Source: Flavobacteriaceae bacterium
GTDB lineage: Bacteria; Bacteroidota; Bacteroidia; Flavobacteriales; Flavobacteriaceae
Assembly: GCA_026709415.1 (NCBI GenBank)
Contig: JAPOSZ010000007.1
Coordinates: forward strand, 107,811 to 171,810
Direction: 5' to 3'
Length of the DNA: 64,000 nucleotides
Part shown: positions 20,801-29,780 of the stretch, piece by piece
Layout: every line of letters begins with the position of its first letter
How positions within the stretch are numbered: position 1 is the first letter of the stretch
Notes under the pieces: generated by a model
Told to the model about the DNA's origin: nothing
What the model saw: only the letters and a program-made list of their open reading frames with translations
Databases searched by the model: none
Program-made: the position numbers and the translations under genes

Positions 20801-22277
20801 GATTACCGTATACCAAGAGCAAGTCATGCTTTTATCTCAAGAATTGGCTGGTTTTACCAAGGGAGAGGCCGATTTACTGCGTAAAGCCATGGGGAAAAAA
20901 GAAAAAGCCATCATAGATAAATTAAAACCTAAGTTCCTATCGGGTGGCAAAAGTCGTGGTTTGAGAGAAGAAAAACTAGAGAAAATTTGGAAAGACTGGG
21001 AATCTTTTGCACGCTATGCCTTTAATAAGTCCCATTCGGTCAGCTATGCTTTATTGGGCTATAAAACGGCTTTTTTGAAAGCCCATTATCCAGCCGAGTT
21101 TATGGCGGCTATCATGACTCAAAACATGAGCAAACCCGATAAACTGACCAATTATGTCATCGAGTGTCAAAAGTTTGACGTTACCGTCCTCGGACCGGAT
21201 ATCAATGAATCCAACCGAGATTTTACAGTCACAGATAAGCAAGTGATTCGATTTGGTTTGGGTGGTATCAAGTATTTGAGTAGTCAAGCCATAGAACACA
21301 TCTTAGAATTACGAAAGGAAGGTTCCTTTGAGTCTATCTTCGATTTTATGGAACGCATCAAAACGAAATATTGCAATAAAAAATCACTCACGGCATTGAT
21401 CTGTTCGGGATCGTTTGATTCCTTTGAAACCCCTCATCGAGCGCAATATATTGAAGAAGACGATCAAGGAGTCTCGCTGTTAGATGAATTAATGAAATAT
21501 AGCGAACGGCACGATATTGGAGAGGCTTCTAATCAACCATCTCTTTTTGATTTTGAAGAAATTGGTGTTATCCGACCATCCATTCCCGCTTTTAAACAAT
21601 GGCCTCGCAGCCAAGCGCTGCTCAAAGAAAAAGCATACATCAGTTTGTATTTGTCAGCACACCCACTGGATGATTTCGAATATGAGATGAAATATTTTGG
21701 CGGTCGTCATATCAAAGACTTTAACAATCAAATCAATGATTTAATTGGTAAGCCCCCATTTTGGATTAGTGGCATCATTTCTGATGTTTTCCATAGAGAA
21801 AGCAAATCCGGGAAAAATTATGCCCATTTTACGCTTGGGGACAAAACCGGAAATTATTCTTTTGCGATTTTTGGCGAACAGTATCAAGTGTTCCATTCTT
21901 ACCTCGCTGAAGGCCGTTTTGTCAGAATTCAATTACAAATACAGCAACAGAATTCTAAAAATTCAAATTATAGTAATGAACCGCGAATTCATTTTCATTC
22001 GTTTGAACCCTTAGACGATGTCTTTGCTAAAAAAATCAATCGTTTGGAAATAGATACTCTTTTACAAGAAATTGATGTCACAACGGTCCAATCCATGGCG
22101 TCTGTTTTTAAAAAGACTGAATTAGGAAACACCAAATTGTATTTCAAAATCACCGATCGAGAGGCCAAGAATAGTCCGTCTTACGTTCAACTATCAAGTA
22201 ATAACACGCCCTTCTTAGTGAATACGGCACTTTTAAAATCCCTAGATTCTCTGAAAATAGCGTATACACTTGGATAA
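17823..22277 (+). CDS. dnaE: DNA polymerase III alpha subunit with fused N-terminal proofreading exonuclease
   Basis: Replicative polymerase of 1484 residues. The first about 205 residues are a DEDDh 3'-5' exonuclease domain like DnaQ: Exo I DIETTGL (16-22), Exo II HNIGFD (112-117) and Exo III SHNATRDVVATAR (181-193). After a lysine-rich linker (about 250-285) the PHP domain starts at residue 290 (FIHLHVHSHYSLL). The polymerase core follows with PGRGSAAGS (about 663) and the catalytic PDIDIDFED (about 704-712), then the helix-hairpin-helix region and an OB-fold (KPPFWISGIISDVF). Fusion of exonuclease and polymerase means proofreading is built into the chain. No separate dnaQ is in the window. 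I believe the fusion also occurs in some other Bacteroidota. Confidence 0.95.
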   Translation: MANLSNSKRPLFLILDIETTGLSELKDVDLDHVNPLEWPRCVQIAWNLHDSSGKCIEDHDFIVKTDGFNIPLSAYNIHGISDELSQKEGFPIDQVLLELDKTIKKADFIVGHNIGFDIGGISSEYIRLGRSHPFKKHQLIDTCSHQTKQLCRIEGGRGKGFKFPKLEELHQFLFDEKITDSHNATRDVVATARCFFELLRTKNLTFSLTSELIDELTNQSMSLFPDFQESTHQILNNMALKIEQAFGGSVQNHHRKHENLRKKSEALKAQKKDSKRDVEYQETNLETINFIHLHVHSHYSLLQATSKFPELVSAAAADKMIALACTDIGYMTGIFEFLKTLHQHNNNPPNQKNPIKPIIGCELNVCRNHLDQTRKDNGYQMVFLAKTLHGYRNLSKLVSIARTKGFYYVPRIDRELLLKHKEDLIVLSGGSNGELYSNILNKGDHYAIEALKWWKQHFRDDFYIEINRQDNQEEQSLTNQTLVQLAQEYEVSIVACNNTFYTQKEDAELHEILLCIGQGTDLNTPIGHQRGMRFGFTHKEFYFKTQQEMKALFADIPQAILSTQEIANKIESFEIHRQVELPKFEIPADFASKNETLDQARLANQYLKHIAYQGAKKLYVDLTQEITERLDYELKVIANTGYPGYFLILSDLVHQAYKKGVDVGPGRGSAAGSIVAYCIGITKVDPLKYNLLFERFLNPDRISLPDIDIDFEDVGRSKVIDYLIEKYGANQVSQILTFSTLKAKNSILDVARVLSLPIRESRQLSDKIETFKLTLKERLTCRTDKLKEKEMSTSEIKSTQELRSIYKGSDTSARVLQLASRLEGTNRNLSIHACGVIIAPEEITNFVPITKIKDSDLIATQFDNNHVENAGLLKMDILGLTTLTSIKETIRHINKRYQDVDVDLENPPLDDQKTFKLFQEAMTNGVFQYESNGMKNALKDLKPTTFGDLVAVNALYRPGPMEYIPSFIARKQGKEEFVYDIPETEEVLKETYGITVYQEQVMLLSQELAGFTKGEADLLRKAMGKKEKAIIDKLKPKFLSGGKSRGLREEKLEKIWKDWESFARYAFNKSHSVSYALLGYKTAFLKAHYPAEFMAAIMTQNMSKPDKLTNYVIECQKFDVTVLGPDINESNRDFTVTDKQVIRFGLGGIKYLSSQAIEHILELRKEGSFESIFDFMERIKTKYCNKKSLTALICSGSFDSFETPHRAQYIEEDDQGVSLLDELMKYSERHDIGEASNQPSLFDFEEIGVIRPSIPAFKQWPRSQALLKEKAYISLYLSAHPLDDFEYEMKYFGGRHIKDFNNQINDLIGKPPFWISGIISDVFHRESKSGKNYAHFTLGDKTGNYSFAIFGEQYQVFHSYLAEGRFVRIQLQIQQQNSKNSNYSNEPRIHFHSFEPLDDVFAKKINRLEIDTLLQEIDVTTVQSMASVFKKTELGNTKLYFKITDREAKNSPSYVQLSSNNTPFLVNTALLKSLDSLKIAYTLG

Positions 22278-22304
22278 TTATAGCCTTTAATTCGCTTATC
22301 TTTG
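22270..22304 (+). promoter_or_regulatory. Promoter of trxA
   Basis: TATCTTTG at 22297-22304 is a perfect Bacteroidota -7 box, with TTG at 22270-22272 about 24 bases upstream, slightly longer spacing than usual. It lies 18 bases before the trxA start, overlapping the end of dnaE. Confidence 0.55.
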
Positions 22305-22322
22305 TACTCTAAAATTTAACTC

Positions 22323-22646
22323 ATGGCTTTAGAAATAACTGATTCTAACTTCGAAGAAGTCGTACTTCAATCCGATAAACCTGTTTTGGTGGATTTTTGG
22401 GCTCCTTGGTGCGGCCCTTGTAGAACTGTCGGTCCTATTATTGATGAAGTGGCTGATTTATACAAAGACAAAGCGGTGGTTGGAAAATTAAATGTTGATG
22501 ACAACCAAACCTATGCGGGAAAGTATGGGATTCGCAGTATTCCTACCATTTTGTTATTCCAAAATGGTGAAATCCAAGATCGATTTGTCGGAGTATCCGC
22601 AAAAGAAGTGTATAGTAATGCGTTGGAGTCTGTGTTGACCAGTTGA
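22323..22646 (+). CDS. trxA: Thioredoxin
   Basis: Cytoplasmic disulfide reductase of 107 residues. The active site WAPWCGPCR includes the redox pair Cys30/Cys33, and the cis-proline region RSIPTILLF (about residues 72-80) is intact. Length and sequence are standard for a one-domain thioredoxin without signal peptide. It is separated from dnaE by 45 bases and has its own promoter. The tatA-like gene follows 40 bases downstream on the same strand and may be co-transcribed. Confidence 0.96.
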   Translation: MALEITDSNFEEVVLQSDKPVLVDFWAPWCGPCRTVGPIIDEVADLYKDKAVVGKLNVDDNQTYAGKYGIRSIPTILLFQNGEIQDRFVGVSAKEVYSNALESVLTS

Positions 22647-22686
22647 TTCATTCCAGTTATTTTTCTTTACATTTGGTTAAATACTT

Positions 22687-22890
22687 GTGATCATGTCGAT
22701 ATCTTACGTTAGTCTCATCTTTGGAATGCCAGGTGTGCCCCAAATCATTCTGATTGCGGTTGTGATTTTATTATTGTTTGGGGGTAGAAAAATTCCTGAA
22801 TTGATGAGAGGACTGGGGCGTGGAATCAAAGAGTTTAGGAACGCTTCTAATGACGATTCCGATAAAAAGATTGACGACAAAAAATCCTAA
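22687..22890 (+). CDS. tatA: Twin-arginine translocase subunit TatA/TatE
   Basis: Pore-forming subunit of the Tat system, which exports folded proteins. The 67-residue protein has one N-terminal membrane helix (QIILIAVVILLLF) followed by the family hinge FGGRKIPELMRGLGRGIKEFR and a short charged tail. The frame opens with GTG at 22687; an ATG at 22693 is an equally plausible start and would remove two residues. No tatC is seen in the window. Confidence 0.9.
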   Translation: MIMSISYVSLIFGMPGVPQIILIAVVILLLFGGRKIPELMRGLGRGIKEFRNASNDDSDKKIDDKKS

Positions 22891-22975
22891 GCTCCTTTTA
22901 ACCTTTTTTATCAAATATTTTTAGATCTTATTTTTTTGCCCTACAAACATCTGTTTTTTGTAAATCGTCGTCTTT

Positions 22976-23950
22976 CTACAAAGTCTCGTTCAGAGCTAGT
23001 GTATTAAGAATTGAATTCAACTCAAACATATTATCTCTTTTGGTGGAATTAGGGGCGAAAGTAAAGCCCTCAATGCTAATCCAACGGTTGTTTGTTGTGT
23101 CTCTTAACATATAATTGACAAAAGGGCCCGCCATAAAATCGCCTTTCACTTCCCACATTCCTTTGGTAAGATATCCTGGCAACCCTGCCAAGGTAGTCGC
23201 AAAAAAATATGGACGGTATGCGGCTTCCGTTATCATATAAGACCCATCCAATCTCCCAGGAAGATATTGTTGACCAATGGAGTCTCTGATTAAAGGAATT
23301 CTTGTTCGGGTTGGACCATCCAATGCGTTTATGTCTAGACTATAAGCAATAATATTCATATGTCCATTTTGAGTTGGTTTCTGAATCCATACAAAGTTGG
23401 TGGTGTCCTTGAGTGTTTGATAAGCTGTGGGGTAGGTCAAATCGATACCAAAACGATCCTGTAATTCAGAATCTGTACTTGGTGACTGTTTGATTCTTCT
23501 GATTTTTTCTTTTTGTTCGTTTTCAACAATTAGTCGCCTTAATTCATTCAAATTAGCGTTGAATAGAAATAATTGATCCTCTGTATCTTCTCCTGTGACC
23601 AAGGCATAAAGCTGTGGTCGAGCATACTGATCTTGGGCCAAACGAAATCTAGGAATACTATCTTGGGCAAATCGAAGAACATTTCGACTTTGTCGTGCAA
23701 AATCTGTAAAGGCTTGAGGGACGATGTGGTGTAGTGTAAACTCTGGTTCATCCCATGGCAACCCGATGTATGGAACCTCTAATGAATCTCTGATGGCCTG
23801 ACCCAGTGGACCGTTCCAATCACGATCATCCATAACAATGGAAACATGATTGATATTCCCACTTGATTGAGGAATATAAGTTTCCCCACTGCTTTTACAT
23901 GAATTAAAAGCCAATGTTATGAAAAAGGTTGAAAACAAAAAAAGACGCAT
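22976..23950 (-). CDS. DUF4837 family lipoprotein
   Basis: Exported lipoprotein of 324 residues known only from Bacteroidota. A signal peptide (residues 1-17) ends at the lipobox LAFNSC with Cys18. The C-terminal signature WEVKGDFMAGPFVNYML followed by RWISIEGFTFAPNSTKRDNMFELNSIL is characteristic of DUF4837. The function of the family is unknown; the protein should sit in the cell envelope. It follows pgk on the same strand with only 6 bases between them, suggesting co-transcription, although the shared role is not evident. Confidence 0.88.
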   Translation of the reverse strand: MRLFLFSTFFITLAFNSCKSSGETYIPQSSGNINHVSIVMDDRDWNGPLGQAIRDSLEVPYIGLPWDEPEFTLHHIVPQAFTDFARQSRNVLRFAQDSIPRFRLAQDQYARPQLYALVTGEDTEDQLFLFNANLNELRRLIVENEQKEKIRRIKQSPSTDSELQDRFGIDLTYPTAYQTLKDTTNFVWIQKPTQNGHMNIIAYSLDINALDGPTRTRIPLIRDSIGQQYLPGRLDGSYMITEAAYRPYFFATTLAGLPGYLTKGMWEVKGDFMAGPFVNYMLRDTTNNRWISIEGFTFAPNSTKRDNMFELNSILNTLALNETL

Positions 23951-23956
23951 AATCTG

Positions 23957-25489
23957 TTATTCGAATAAGGCTTTTATCCCTGGCAACAATTTTCCTTCTA
24001 AACTTTCAAGCATAGCGCCTCCACCCGTAGACACATAACTCATTTGATCGGCTAGTCCAAATTGTTTTACTGCAGCCACCGAATCTCCACCACCCACCAA
24101 TGAAAAAGCTCCCTGTTTGGTTTTTTCAGCAATAGCTTGACCAATGGCTTTAGTTCCCTGTGCAAAATGGGGAAACTCAAAAACGCCAATAGGGCCATTC
24201 CATAAAATGGTTTGGCATTGTTTGATGATTGAAGAAAAATAATCAATCGTTTGAGGACCAGCATCCATGCCTTCAAAATCTTTTTCAATCTGATGGCTTG
24301 GAAATACTTTTTGATGGGCTTCATTTGAAAAATCTTCAGCCGCCAAGGTATCGATAGGTAAATGAATTTGCACTCCTTTTTCTTTGGCTTTAGTCAATAT
24401 TTCTAGACAATAATCTAAATATTGATCTTCACATATCGATTTTCCAATGCGACCACCTTGTGCTTTTTTAAAGGTGTATACCATACCACCTCCAATAATG
24501 ATATGATTTGCAATTTGGAGCATACTTTCTAAAACGGGAATTTTTGTAGACACTTTAGCACCACCTAAAATGACCAGGATGGGTGACTTTCCAGTTTTTA
24601 AAACCTTATCGATGGCTAAGATTTCAGACTCCAAAAGTTTTCCAAAATATTTTTTGTTAGGAAAGTATTGAGCGATGATTGTCGTTGATGCGTGGGCTCT
24701 ATGAGCTGCTCCAAAGGCATCATTAACATACACCGTTCCTAATCTTGAGAGTTTTTCAGCATACGCTGTATCACCCATGGTTTCTTCTTTGTAGTACCGA
24801 AGGTTTTCCATCAACAATATTTCTCCAACGGGATTTTTTTTAGCCATCTCCTCGGCTTTTTCCCCTACACAGTCATCACAAAAGCTCACCGGTCTTTCCA
24901 ATACTTTCGAAACTTGGGAAACGATATGCCTTAAAGAGAATTTTGGCTCAACCCCTTTGGGTCTTCCAAAGTGAGAGATCAAGACACATCGCCCCCCATT
25001 TTCAATCACATGATCAATGGTCGGTTTGGCGGCTAAAATTCTAGTTGCATCGGTGACATGGAAGTTATGATCCAAAGGAACATTAAAATCAACCCGAATC
25101 ACCACGGTTTGACCTTTAAAATTGATTTTTCTACTGATTCTATTGCCAACCGTATTGTTAAAATTGAATACTTTTTTTCGAAAGGACAAGTCAAAGCCTA
25201 GTTTTTTAACCGATATTATTTGACAAAAAGGGGCTTTCTGATCGGCGTTTTCATTGAAAATATATTTTTCTAATGCCTCGTAGGTTAATTCGGCCACATC
25301 CCCTGGTTCTAATTCAAAATCTCTATCCTCTTTGAACCGATCAAAGATCACAAACGATTCTTGATCTTGGTCTGCTACATTGACCAAGTATCCTTTCAAA
25401 CTCTTGATTAATTCTCCACTTGTTAACTCCAAATTATAAAAATCGGATTCATCAATGATTTGACATTTTAAGGTTTGAACTTCACTCAT
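23957..25489 (-). CDS. pgk: Phosphoglycerate kinase with a novel N-terminal extension of about 115 residues
   Basis: Glycolytic enzyme that makes ATP from 1,3-bisphosphoglycerate. The PGK core is complete: RVDFNVPLD (132-140), LISHFGRPKG, VNDAFGAAHRAHAST, LGGAKVSTKI, GGGDSVAA and STGGGAMLE. The core needs about 395 residues, but the protein has 510. Residues 1-115 form an extra segment with alternating beta-like stretches (LKGYLVNVAD, SFVIFDRF, PGDVAELTYEALEKYIF) that I do not recognise. There is no methionine between residue 1 and the core, so the extension is in frame with no obvious alternative ATG start. A TAnnTTTG box 32 bases before the first ATG supports the long form. The extension might bind a partner or ligand; unknown. 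Confidence 0.95.
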   Translation of the reverse strand: MSEVQTLKCQIIDESDFYNLELTSGELIKSLKGYLVNVADQDQESFVIFDRFKEDRDFELEPGDVAELTYEALEKYIFNENADQKAPFCQIISVKKLGFDLSFRKKVFNFNNTVGNRISRKINFKGQTVVIRVDFNVPLDHNFHVTDATRILAAKPTIDHVIENGGRCVLISHFGRPKGVEPKFSLRHIVSQVSKVLERPVSFCDDCVGEKAEEMAKKNPVGEILLMENLRYYKEETMGDTAYAEKLSRLGTVYVNDAFGAAHRAHASTTIIAQYFPNKKYFGKLLESEILAIDKVLKTGKSPILVILGGAKVSTKIPVLESMLQIANHIIIGGGMVYTFKKAQGGRIGKSICEDQYLDYCLEILTKAKEKGVQIHLPIDTLAAEDFSNEAHQKVFPSHQIEKDFEGMDAGPQTIDYFSSIIKQCQTILWNGPIGVFEFPHFAQGTKAIGQAIAEKTKQGAFSLVGGGDSVAAVKQFGLADQMSYVSTGGGAMLESLEGKLLPGIKALFE

Positions 25490-25520
25490 CCAATCAACAT
25501 TTTAGATATGATTTAAATAC

Positions 25521-25528
25521 CAAATGTA
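25521..25528 (-). promoter_or_regulatory. -7 element of pgk
   Basis: TACATTTG on the minus strand is a perfect TAnnTTTG match placed 32 bases before the pgk start, leaving room for a short leader. No good TTG lies at -33. Confidence 0.4.
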
Positions 25529-25547
25529 CGTATTCATTCTTTGTTCC

Positions 25548-25694
25548 ATGGCTGAAAAATCCAAACCAATTCGTTTTATCAAATTTTATTCGCCGACTAG
25601 AAATCTAAAAATTATTACTGAGTATCGGTCATACTTTGGTGATGATTGTGTTTCTCTATCTCAGAGATTTTTGTTTTTTAATCTCCTCCTGTAA
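25548..25694 (+). CDS. Possible small protein, 48 residues
   Basis: ATG-initiated frame with a mixed composition: a basic first half beginning MAEKSKPIRFIKFYSPTRN, an acidic middle and a hydrophobic end (FLFFNLLL). A hairpin with a T-rich tail begins 10 bases after the stop, which is what a transcribed unit would show. No family recognised. It may equally be chance in a long intergenic gap. Confidence 0.25.
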   Translation: MAEKSKPIRFIKFYSPTRNLKIITEYRSYFGDDCVSLSQRFLFFNLLL

Positions 25695-25907
25695 CGTTTC
25701 TTTAAGAGTCAAAATTTTCACGACTCTTTCTTTATCAAAGCACTTTAAACCTCCTTTTGAACCGTGGTCTTGTTTTTCTCTGGCGATTTAAATCTCTTTC
25801 CACCCCCATCGTGATAGAGATAGATTCTTTACCTTTTTCATTATCCATTTCTTTCACTTTCTAACAGAATAGCTTTTATTTTGTGATCGTGAAGAGATTA
25901 AAGCTCA

Positions 25908-27041
25908 ATGAAAGGTTTTACCGTTCTTGAAAAGGAAATCGCAGGCCAAAAACATTTATTAGAGCGACTTAAATCAACGATTCGTTCCAATAAACAACCC
26001 CACGCACAACTATTTGTTGACGAAAATGGCTATGGTGGTCTGCCCATCGCTCTTTATTGCTCTGTGCTATTGCTTTATTCTCCTGAGCAACTAATCAAAA
26101 AAATAGAACAAGGCCATCACACATTTCATAAATTATTAGAACATCCTGATTTTTATGCCTTATTCCCTCTTGTTCAAAGCAAATCCCACAACACTAAAGC
26201 GTTTTTCCAACAATGGCTTAATCTTGTTTCTAGTAATCCGTATGTTTCTTATCATCAATGGATTTCACAAGCATCGCCTGGCTCCAAACAAAGCACCATA
26301 ACGGTTAAAGAAATTCAATCTTTGCAATCTTCTTTAGAGTTGACTTCATTTTATGGGGGCAATCGAGTCTGTTTGATTTGGGGGTTGGATAAAATGAATG
26401 CAACCGCTTCCAATAAGTTTCTTAAACTTTTGGAAGAACCGCCATCGAGCACCTATTTTCTATTGGTTAGCGAATCAAAGTCTTCGCTTTTACCTACAAT
26501 CCTTTCAAGATGTCAATTCATTGATTTAAGGCCCGTTAACCGCAACGATTTGTTATCCTATTCTAAGAATCAAGATATAAACATTCCAGAAAGTTTTGAA
26601 TTGAAAGCTACCCGGGGAAGCGTACGAGAATTGATGGATCGTTTAAATGCTTCCGCTGATAGTGAATCAATAGAAACCCTTTTTAGCGATTTGCTTCGCC
26701 GTTGTGTTAAGTTCCATACCAATAGGAAGTTCTGGAATGAAGTAAGTCAAACCATTGATAAGATTGTGGAATTAACTAGAGAACAACAAAATGGCATATT
26801 AAGCTTTGGAAAAGATTTAATCCGCCAAGCTTTTTTAAGAAATTGTGAAATCCATCCCCTTGTTTATTATCAATCTAGAGTCATAGACCTTGAAAGATTA
26901 GCTCCTTATGTTCATGACAAAAACTATATTGAATTGATACATCATTTTGATGAGCATGCTACTTTTTTAATGCGTAATGCCAACACAAAAATGGTATTTA
27001 CCAATCTCGCATTGAAAATTTCTGAATTAATCTCTAGATGA
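25908..27041 (+). CDS. holB: DNA polymerase III delta-prime subunit
   Basis: Clamp-loader AAA+ subunit of 377 residues. The segment NRVCLIWGLDKMNATASNKFLKLLEEPPSSTYFLLVSE followed by LLPTILSRCQFIDLRPV contains the typical delta-prime sensor region with the SRC motif. The N-terminal P-loop region is degenerate (DENGYGGLPIA), as expected for a non-ATPase subunit. The C-terminal third is poorly conserved. It converges with the methyltransferase gene, overlapping it by 15 bases. Start chosen at the ATG at 25908, where IAGQKHLLERLKSTIRSNKQPHAQLF aligns with the family. Confidence 0.88.
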   Translation: MKGFTVLEKEIAGQKHLLERLKSTIRSNKQPHAQLFVDENGYGGLPIALYCSVLLLYSPEQLIKKIEQGHHTFHKLLEHPDFYALFPLVQSKSHNTKAFFQQWLNLVSSNPYVSYHQWISQASPGSKQSTITVKEIQSLQSSLELTSFYGGNRVCLIWGLDKMNATASNKFLKLLEEPPSSTYFLLVSESKSSLLPTILSRCQFIDLRPVNRNDLLSYSKNQDINIPESFELKATRGSVRELMDRLNASADSESIETLFSDLLRRCVKFHTNRKFWNEVSQTIDKIVELTREQQNGILSFGKDLIRQAFLRNCEIHPLVYYQSRVIDLERLAPYVHDKNYIELIHHFDEHATFLMRNANTKMVFTNLALKISELISR

Positions 27042-27902
27042 AGCTTGTTTGATTTTAACAACCAGTACCATGGTACTATAGTTTCCACTAATCCATCCCC
27101 AAACATGAGACACAGCACCCCAAAAAACCCCTTTTAATTGCCAACCTTTGGATCTCTTGTATTTTTCAGATAATTGACTGATATAGAATCCATCAAAAAA
27201 AAGCGTTCTCTTTTTAATGACTTGAAGCCCCACATCTTCAAGTAAACCAATCAAACCTTGAGGTGTAAAATGCCACAGATGCCGTGGGACATCCCACGCA
27301 GCCCAATAAGCTTTATATCTTTTGGAATCCAATGATTCCGTATTAGGCAAAGCAAGCACCAAAATTCCATTTTCATCAAGAAACTCTTTTAATCTGAAAA
27401 GCGTTTCTTTGGGATTGTACAGATGTTCTAAAACATGCCAAAGGCTAATAACATCATAGGTTGATGATTTTGGTAATTCCTTAAGATGACTATATACATG
27501 ATGCCCTTTTTGCTTGCATTGAAATTTAGCGCGATGGTTGGATTCGATTAAATCCACTCTTTGAACCCGTTTTTTTAAATAATCACCAAAATAACCACCA
27601 CCGGCTCCAAAATCTAAAATCTTTGCCTTCTTTCTTTGGATATGCCTTTTGATAAGTTTCCACTTTTTTCCGTGCATCCATTGGCGAACGATTAGGTATA
27701 TGTGGCCTTGTGGTGTAGAACTTTTAGAACAATATGGAATATAATCTGTGCTATAATAATCTTCTATATTCTGAATATTCGCAATATCCGTTTTGGCAAT
27801 GGTCTGTTCTTCATTCCAATAGATATCGAAGTTTTTCTGACTTTGTGCATGATCTTTGACTTGATACAGTAATTTGTGCGGACGATGTTCCACGTGAAAC
27901 AA
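27027..27902 (-). CDS. Class I SAM-dependent methyltransferase
   Basis: Protein of 291 residues with a Rossmann methyltransferase core: motif I ILDFGAGGGYFGDYL (about residues 93-107), an acidic residue at VDLIESN, and ISLWHVLEHLYNPKETLFRLKEFLDENGILVLALPN. This is the Methyltransf_23-like group, whose members act on small molecules, quinones or glycans; the substrate is not deducible. The N-terminus MFHVEH is itself encoded by a parS site, a known coincidence in other bacteria. The stop of mnmG lies 3 bases upstream, so the two are probably one transcript. The C-terminus is hydrophobic and may touch the membrane. Confidence 0.85.
   Translation of the reverse strand: MFHVEHRPHKLLYQVKDHAQSQKNFDIYWNEEQTIAKTDIANIQNIEDYYSTDYIPYCSKSSTPQGHIYLIVRQWMHGKKWKLIKRHIQRKKAKILDFGAGGGYFGDYLKKRVQRVDLIESNHRAKFQCKQKGHHVYSHLKELPKSSTYDVISLWHVLEHLYNPKETLFRLKEFLDENGILVLALPNTESLDSKRYKAYWAAWDVPRHLWHFTPQGLIGLLEDVGLQVIKKRTLFFDGFYISQLSEKYKRSKGWQLKGVFWGAVSHVWGWISGNYSTMVLVVKIKQASSRD
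27886..27901. promoter_or_regulatory. parS chromosome-partition site 1
   Basis: TGTTCCACGTGAAACA is identical to the parS sequence best known from Bacillus subtilis and conserved through most bacteria as the ParB binding site. It forms the first codons of the methyltransferase gene and sits just beyond the end of mnmG. ParB would load here and spread. Confidence 0.9.
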
Positions 27903-27905
27903 ACC

Positions 27906-29780
27906 TTACTTTGCTAAGTGAACCATCAAAACGGAAATATCTGTCGGATTGACACCACTGATTCGGGATGCTTGTGCCAGCGTTTGTGGACGAATGGCGG
28001 AAAGTTTTTCTTTGGCTTCATTCGAAAGGCTAGAAAATAGCGTATAGTCGATACTTTGGGGGATTTTATGTTTTTCTAAAGACTGGAATTTTTTGGCATT
28101 ATTTTTTTCTTTTTCGATGTACCCTCCGTATTTAATTTGAATTTCGGCTTGCTGAAACATTTCTTGATTGATGTTATTCAAAAGACAGAATAATTCTATT
28201 TGGTTGATATTCATCAAATCACTGCCCTGAATATTGGGTCTGGACAACAGTTTAGTGTATTTATCGGACTGGTGGAGTGTTGGATCTCCTTTTTTAGTCA
28301 GAATCTCATTGGCTACGTCAATGTCAAAGCTTGTTTTATTTAAAAAATCGATAACTTGTTTTGATTTCTTTTCTTTAGATTCGGTTAATTGCATTCGTTC
28401 ATCTGATGCCAGTCCAATATGGTGACCGATTCCAGTCAAACGAAGATCGGCATTATCTTGTCTCAATAGGGTTCGATACTCGGCTCTGGAAGTAAACATG
28501 CGATACGGTTCTTTCGTCCCTTTCAAAATGAGATCATCGATCAATACCCCAATATATGCCTGGTCTCTTCGAAGGATTAAAGGTTCTTGTTCTTTGATTT
28601 TTAAGGTTGCATTGATACCAGCCATCAATCCTTGTGCAGCAGCTTCTTCATAACCCGTTGTTCCATTGATTTGCCCTGCGAAATATAAATTTTGTATCAA
28701 CTTAGTCTCAAGCGTATGATTGAGTTGCGTTGGCGGGAAATAATCGTATTCAATGGCATAGCCAGGCCTGAAAAATTTCACAGATTCAAATCCTTTTACT
28801 TTTCTCAAGGCAGCCCTTTGAACCTCTTGCGGTAAGGATGTCGAAAACCCATTGACATAGACCTCGACGGTTTGCCATCCTTCTGGTTCGATGAATAATT
28901 GATGACGGGTTTTGTCACGAAAACGATGGATTTTATCTTCTATCGAAGGACAATAACGCGGACCGATGCTTTTGATGCTTCCATTAAACATTGGAGACTG
29001 ACTAAATCCCTTTTCCAACTCATCATGAACCGTTTGATCGGTATAGGTGATATGACAACTCTTTTGCTGTGTTAAAGCTGAGGTACACGGTAAAAAAGAA
29101 AATTTTGATGGATTGTTGTCTCCTTGTTGTTCTTCCATTTTTTGATAGTCTAAAGAACGACCATCGACTCTTGGTGGGGTTCCTGTTTTCATTCTTCCAT
29201 TTTCAAAACCTAGCTCATTGAGCACTGCAGTCAAACCTTTTGCTGCTTTTTCCCCAGCGCGACCGCCCCCAAACTGTTGTTGTCCAATATGAATCAAACC
29301 ATTCAAAAAGGTTCCATTGGTCAAGATGACCGCTTTTGATTTGATTTCAATATCTAGTATGGTTTTGATACCAATCATTTTATTTTTTTTAACCAATAGA
29401 CCCACCACCATTTCTTGGTAAAAATCAAGATTGGAAATACTTTCTAGCTCTTGACGCCAATACGTTGAAAATAGGACTCGATCCGATTGCACTCGAGGAC
29501 TCCACATAGCAGGCCCTTTTGAACGGTTGAGCATTCGAAATTGAATAGCACTTTTATCTGAAATAATTCCTGAAAGTCCCCCAAGAGCATCGATTTCTCG
29601 AATAATTTGGCCTTTTGCAATGCCTCCCATAGCTGGATTACAAGACATTTGGCCTAAAGTCTGTAAATTCATGGTCACAAGGAGCGTCTTAGCTCCCATT
29701 GTTGCAGCAGCGGCAGCAGCTTCACATCCCGCATGACCAGCGCCAACCACGATAATATCATAGGTTTTATCGACTATCAT
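27906..29780 (-). CDS. mnmG: tRNA uridine-5-carboxymethylaminomethyl modification enzyme MnmG (GidA)
   Basis: FAD-dependent enzyme that with MnmE modifies wobble uridine 34 of several tRNAs. The FAD-binding motif is [15 protein letters not shown] (8-22). Other signatures: [24 protein letters not shown] (about 49-70), [44 protein letters not shown] and [19 protein letters not shown]. Length 624 is standard. Like its relatives in many bacteria it lies beside a parS site, suggesting an origin-proximal location. A TAnnTTTG box is found 54 bases upstream. Confidence 0.98.
   Translation of the reverse strand: MIVDKTYDIIVVGAGHAGCEAAAAAATMGAKTLLVTMNLQTLGQMSCNPAMGGIAKGQIIREIDALGGLSGIISDKSAIQFRMLNRSKGPAMWSPRVQSDRVLFSTYWRQELESISNLDFYQEMVVGLLVKKNKMIGIKTILDIEIKSKAVILTNGTFLNGLIHIGQQQFGGGRAGEKAAKGLTAVLNELGFENGRMKTGTPPRVDGRSLDYQKMEEQQGDNNPSKFSFLPCTSALTQQKSCHITYTDQTVHDELEKGFSQSPMFNGSIKSIGPRYCPSIEDKIHRFRDKTRHQLFIEPEGWQTVEVYVNGFSTSLPQEVQRAALRKVKGFESVKFFRPGYAIEYDYFPPTQLNHTLETKLIQNLYFAGQINGTTGYEEAAAQGLMAGINATLKIKEQEPLILRRDQAYIGVLIDDLILKGTKEPYRMFTSRAEYRTLLRQDNADLRLTGIGHHIGLASDERMQLTESKEKKSKQVIDFLNKTSFDIDVANEILTKKGDPTLHQSDKYTKLLSRPNIQGSDLMNINQIELFCLLNNINQEMFQQAEIQIKYGGYIEKEKNNAKKFQSLEKHKIPQSIDYTLFSSLSNEAKEKLSAIRPQTLAQASRISGVNPTDISVLMVHLAK

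Larger units (their letters stand above)
25490..25907. other. Intergenic region between pgk and holB
   Basis: About 420 bases between divergent genes. The left part holds the pgk promoter and a possible 48-residue ORF. The right part is strikingly pyrimidine-rich on the plus strand and includes a hairpin AAGAGTC (25704-25710) / GACTCTT (25722-25728) followed by a T-rich stretch. It could contain a small RNA, but no known RNA family is recognised. Confidence 0.4.
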
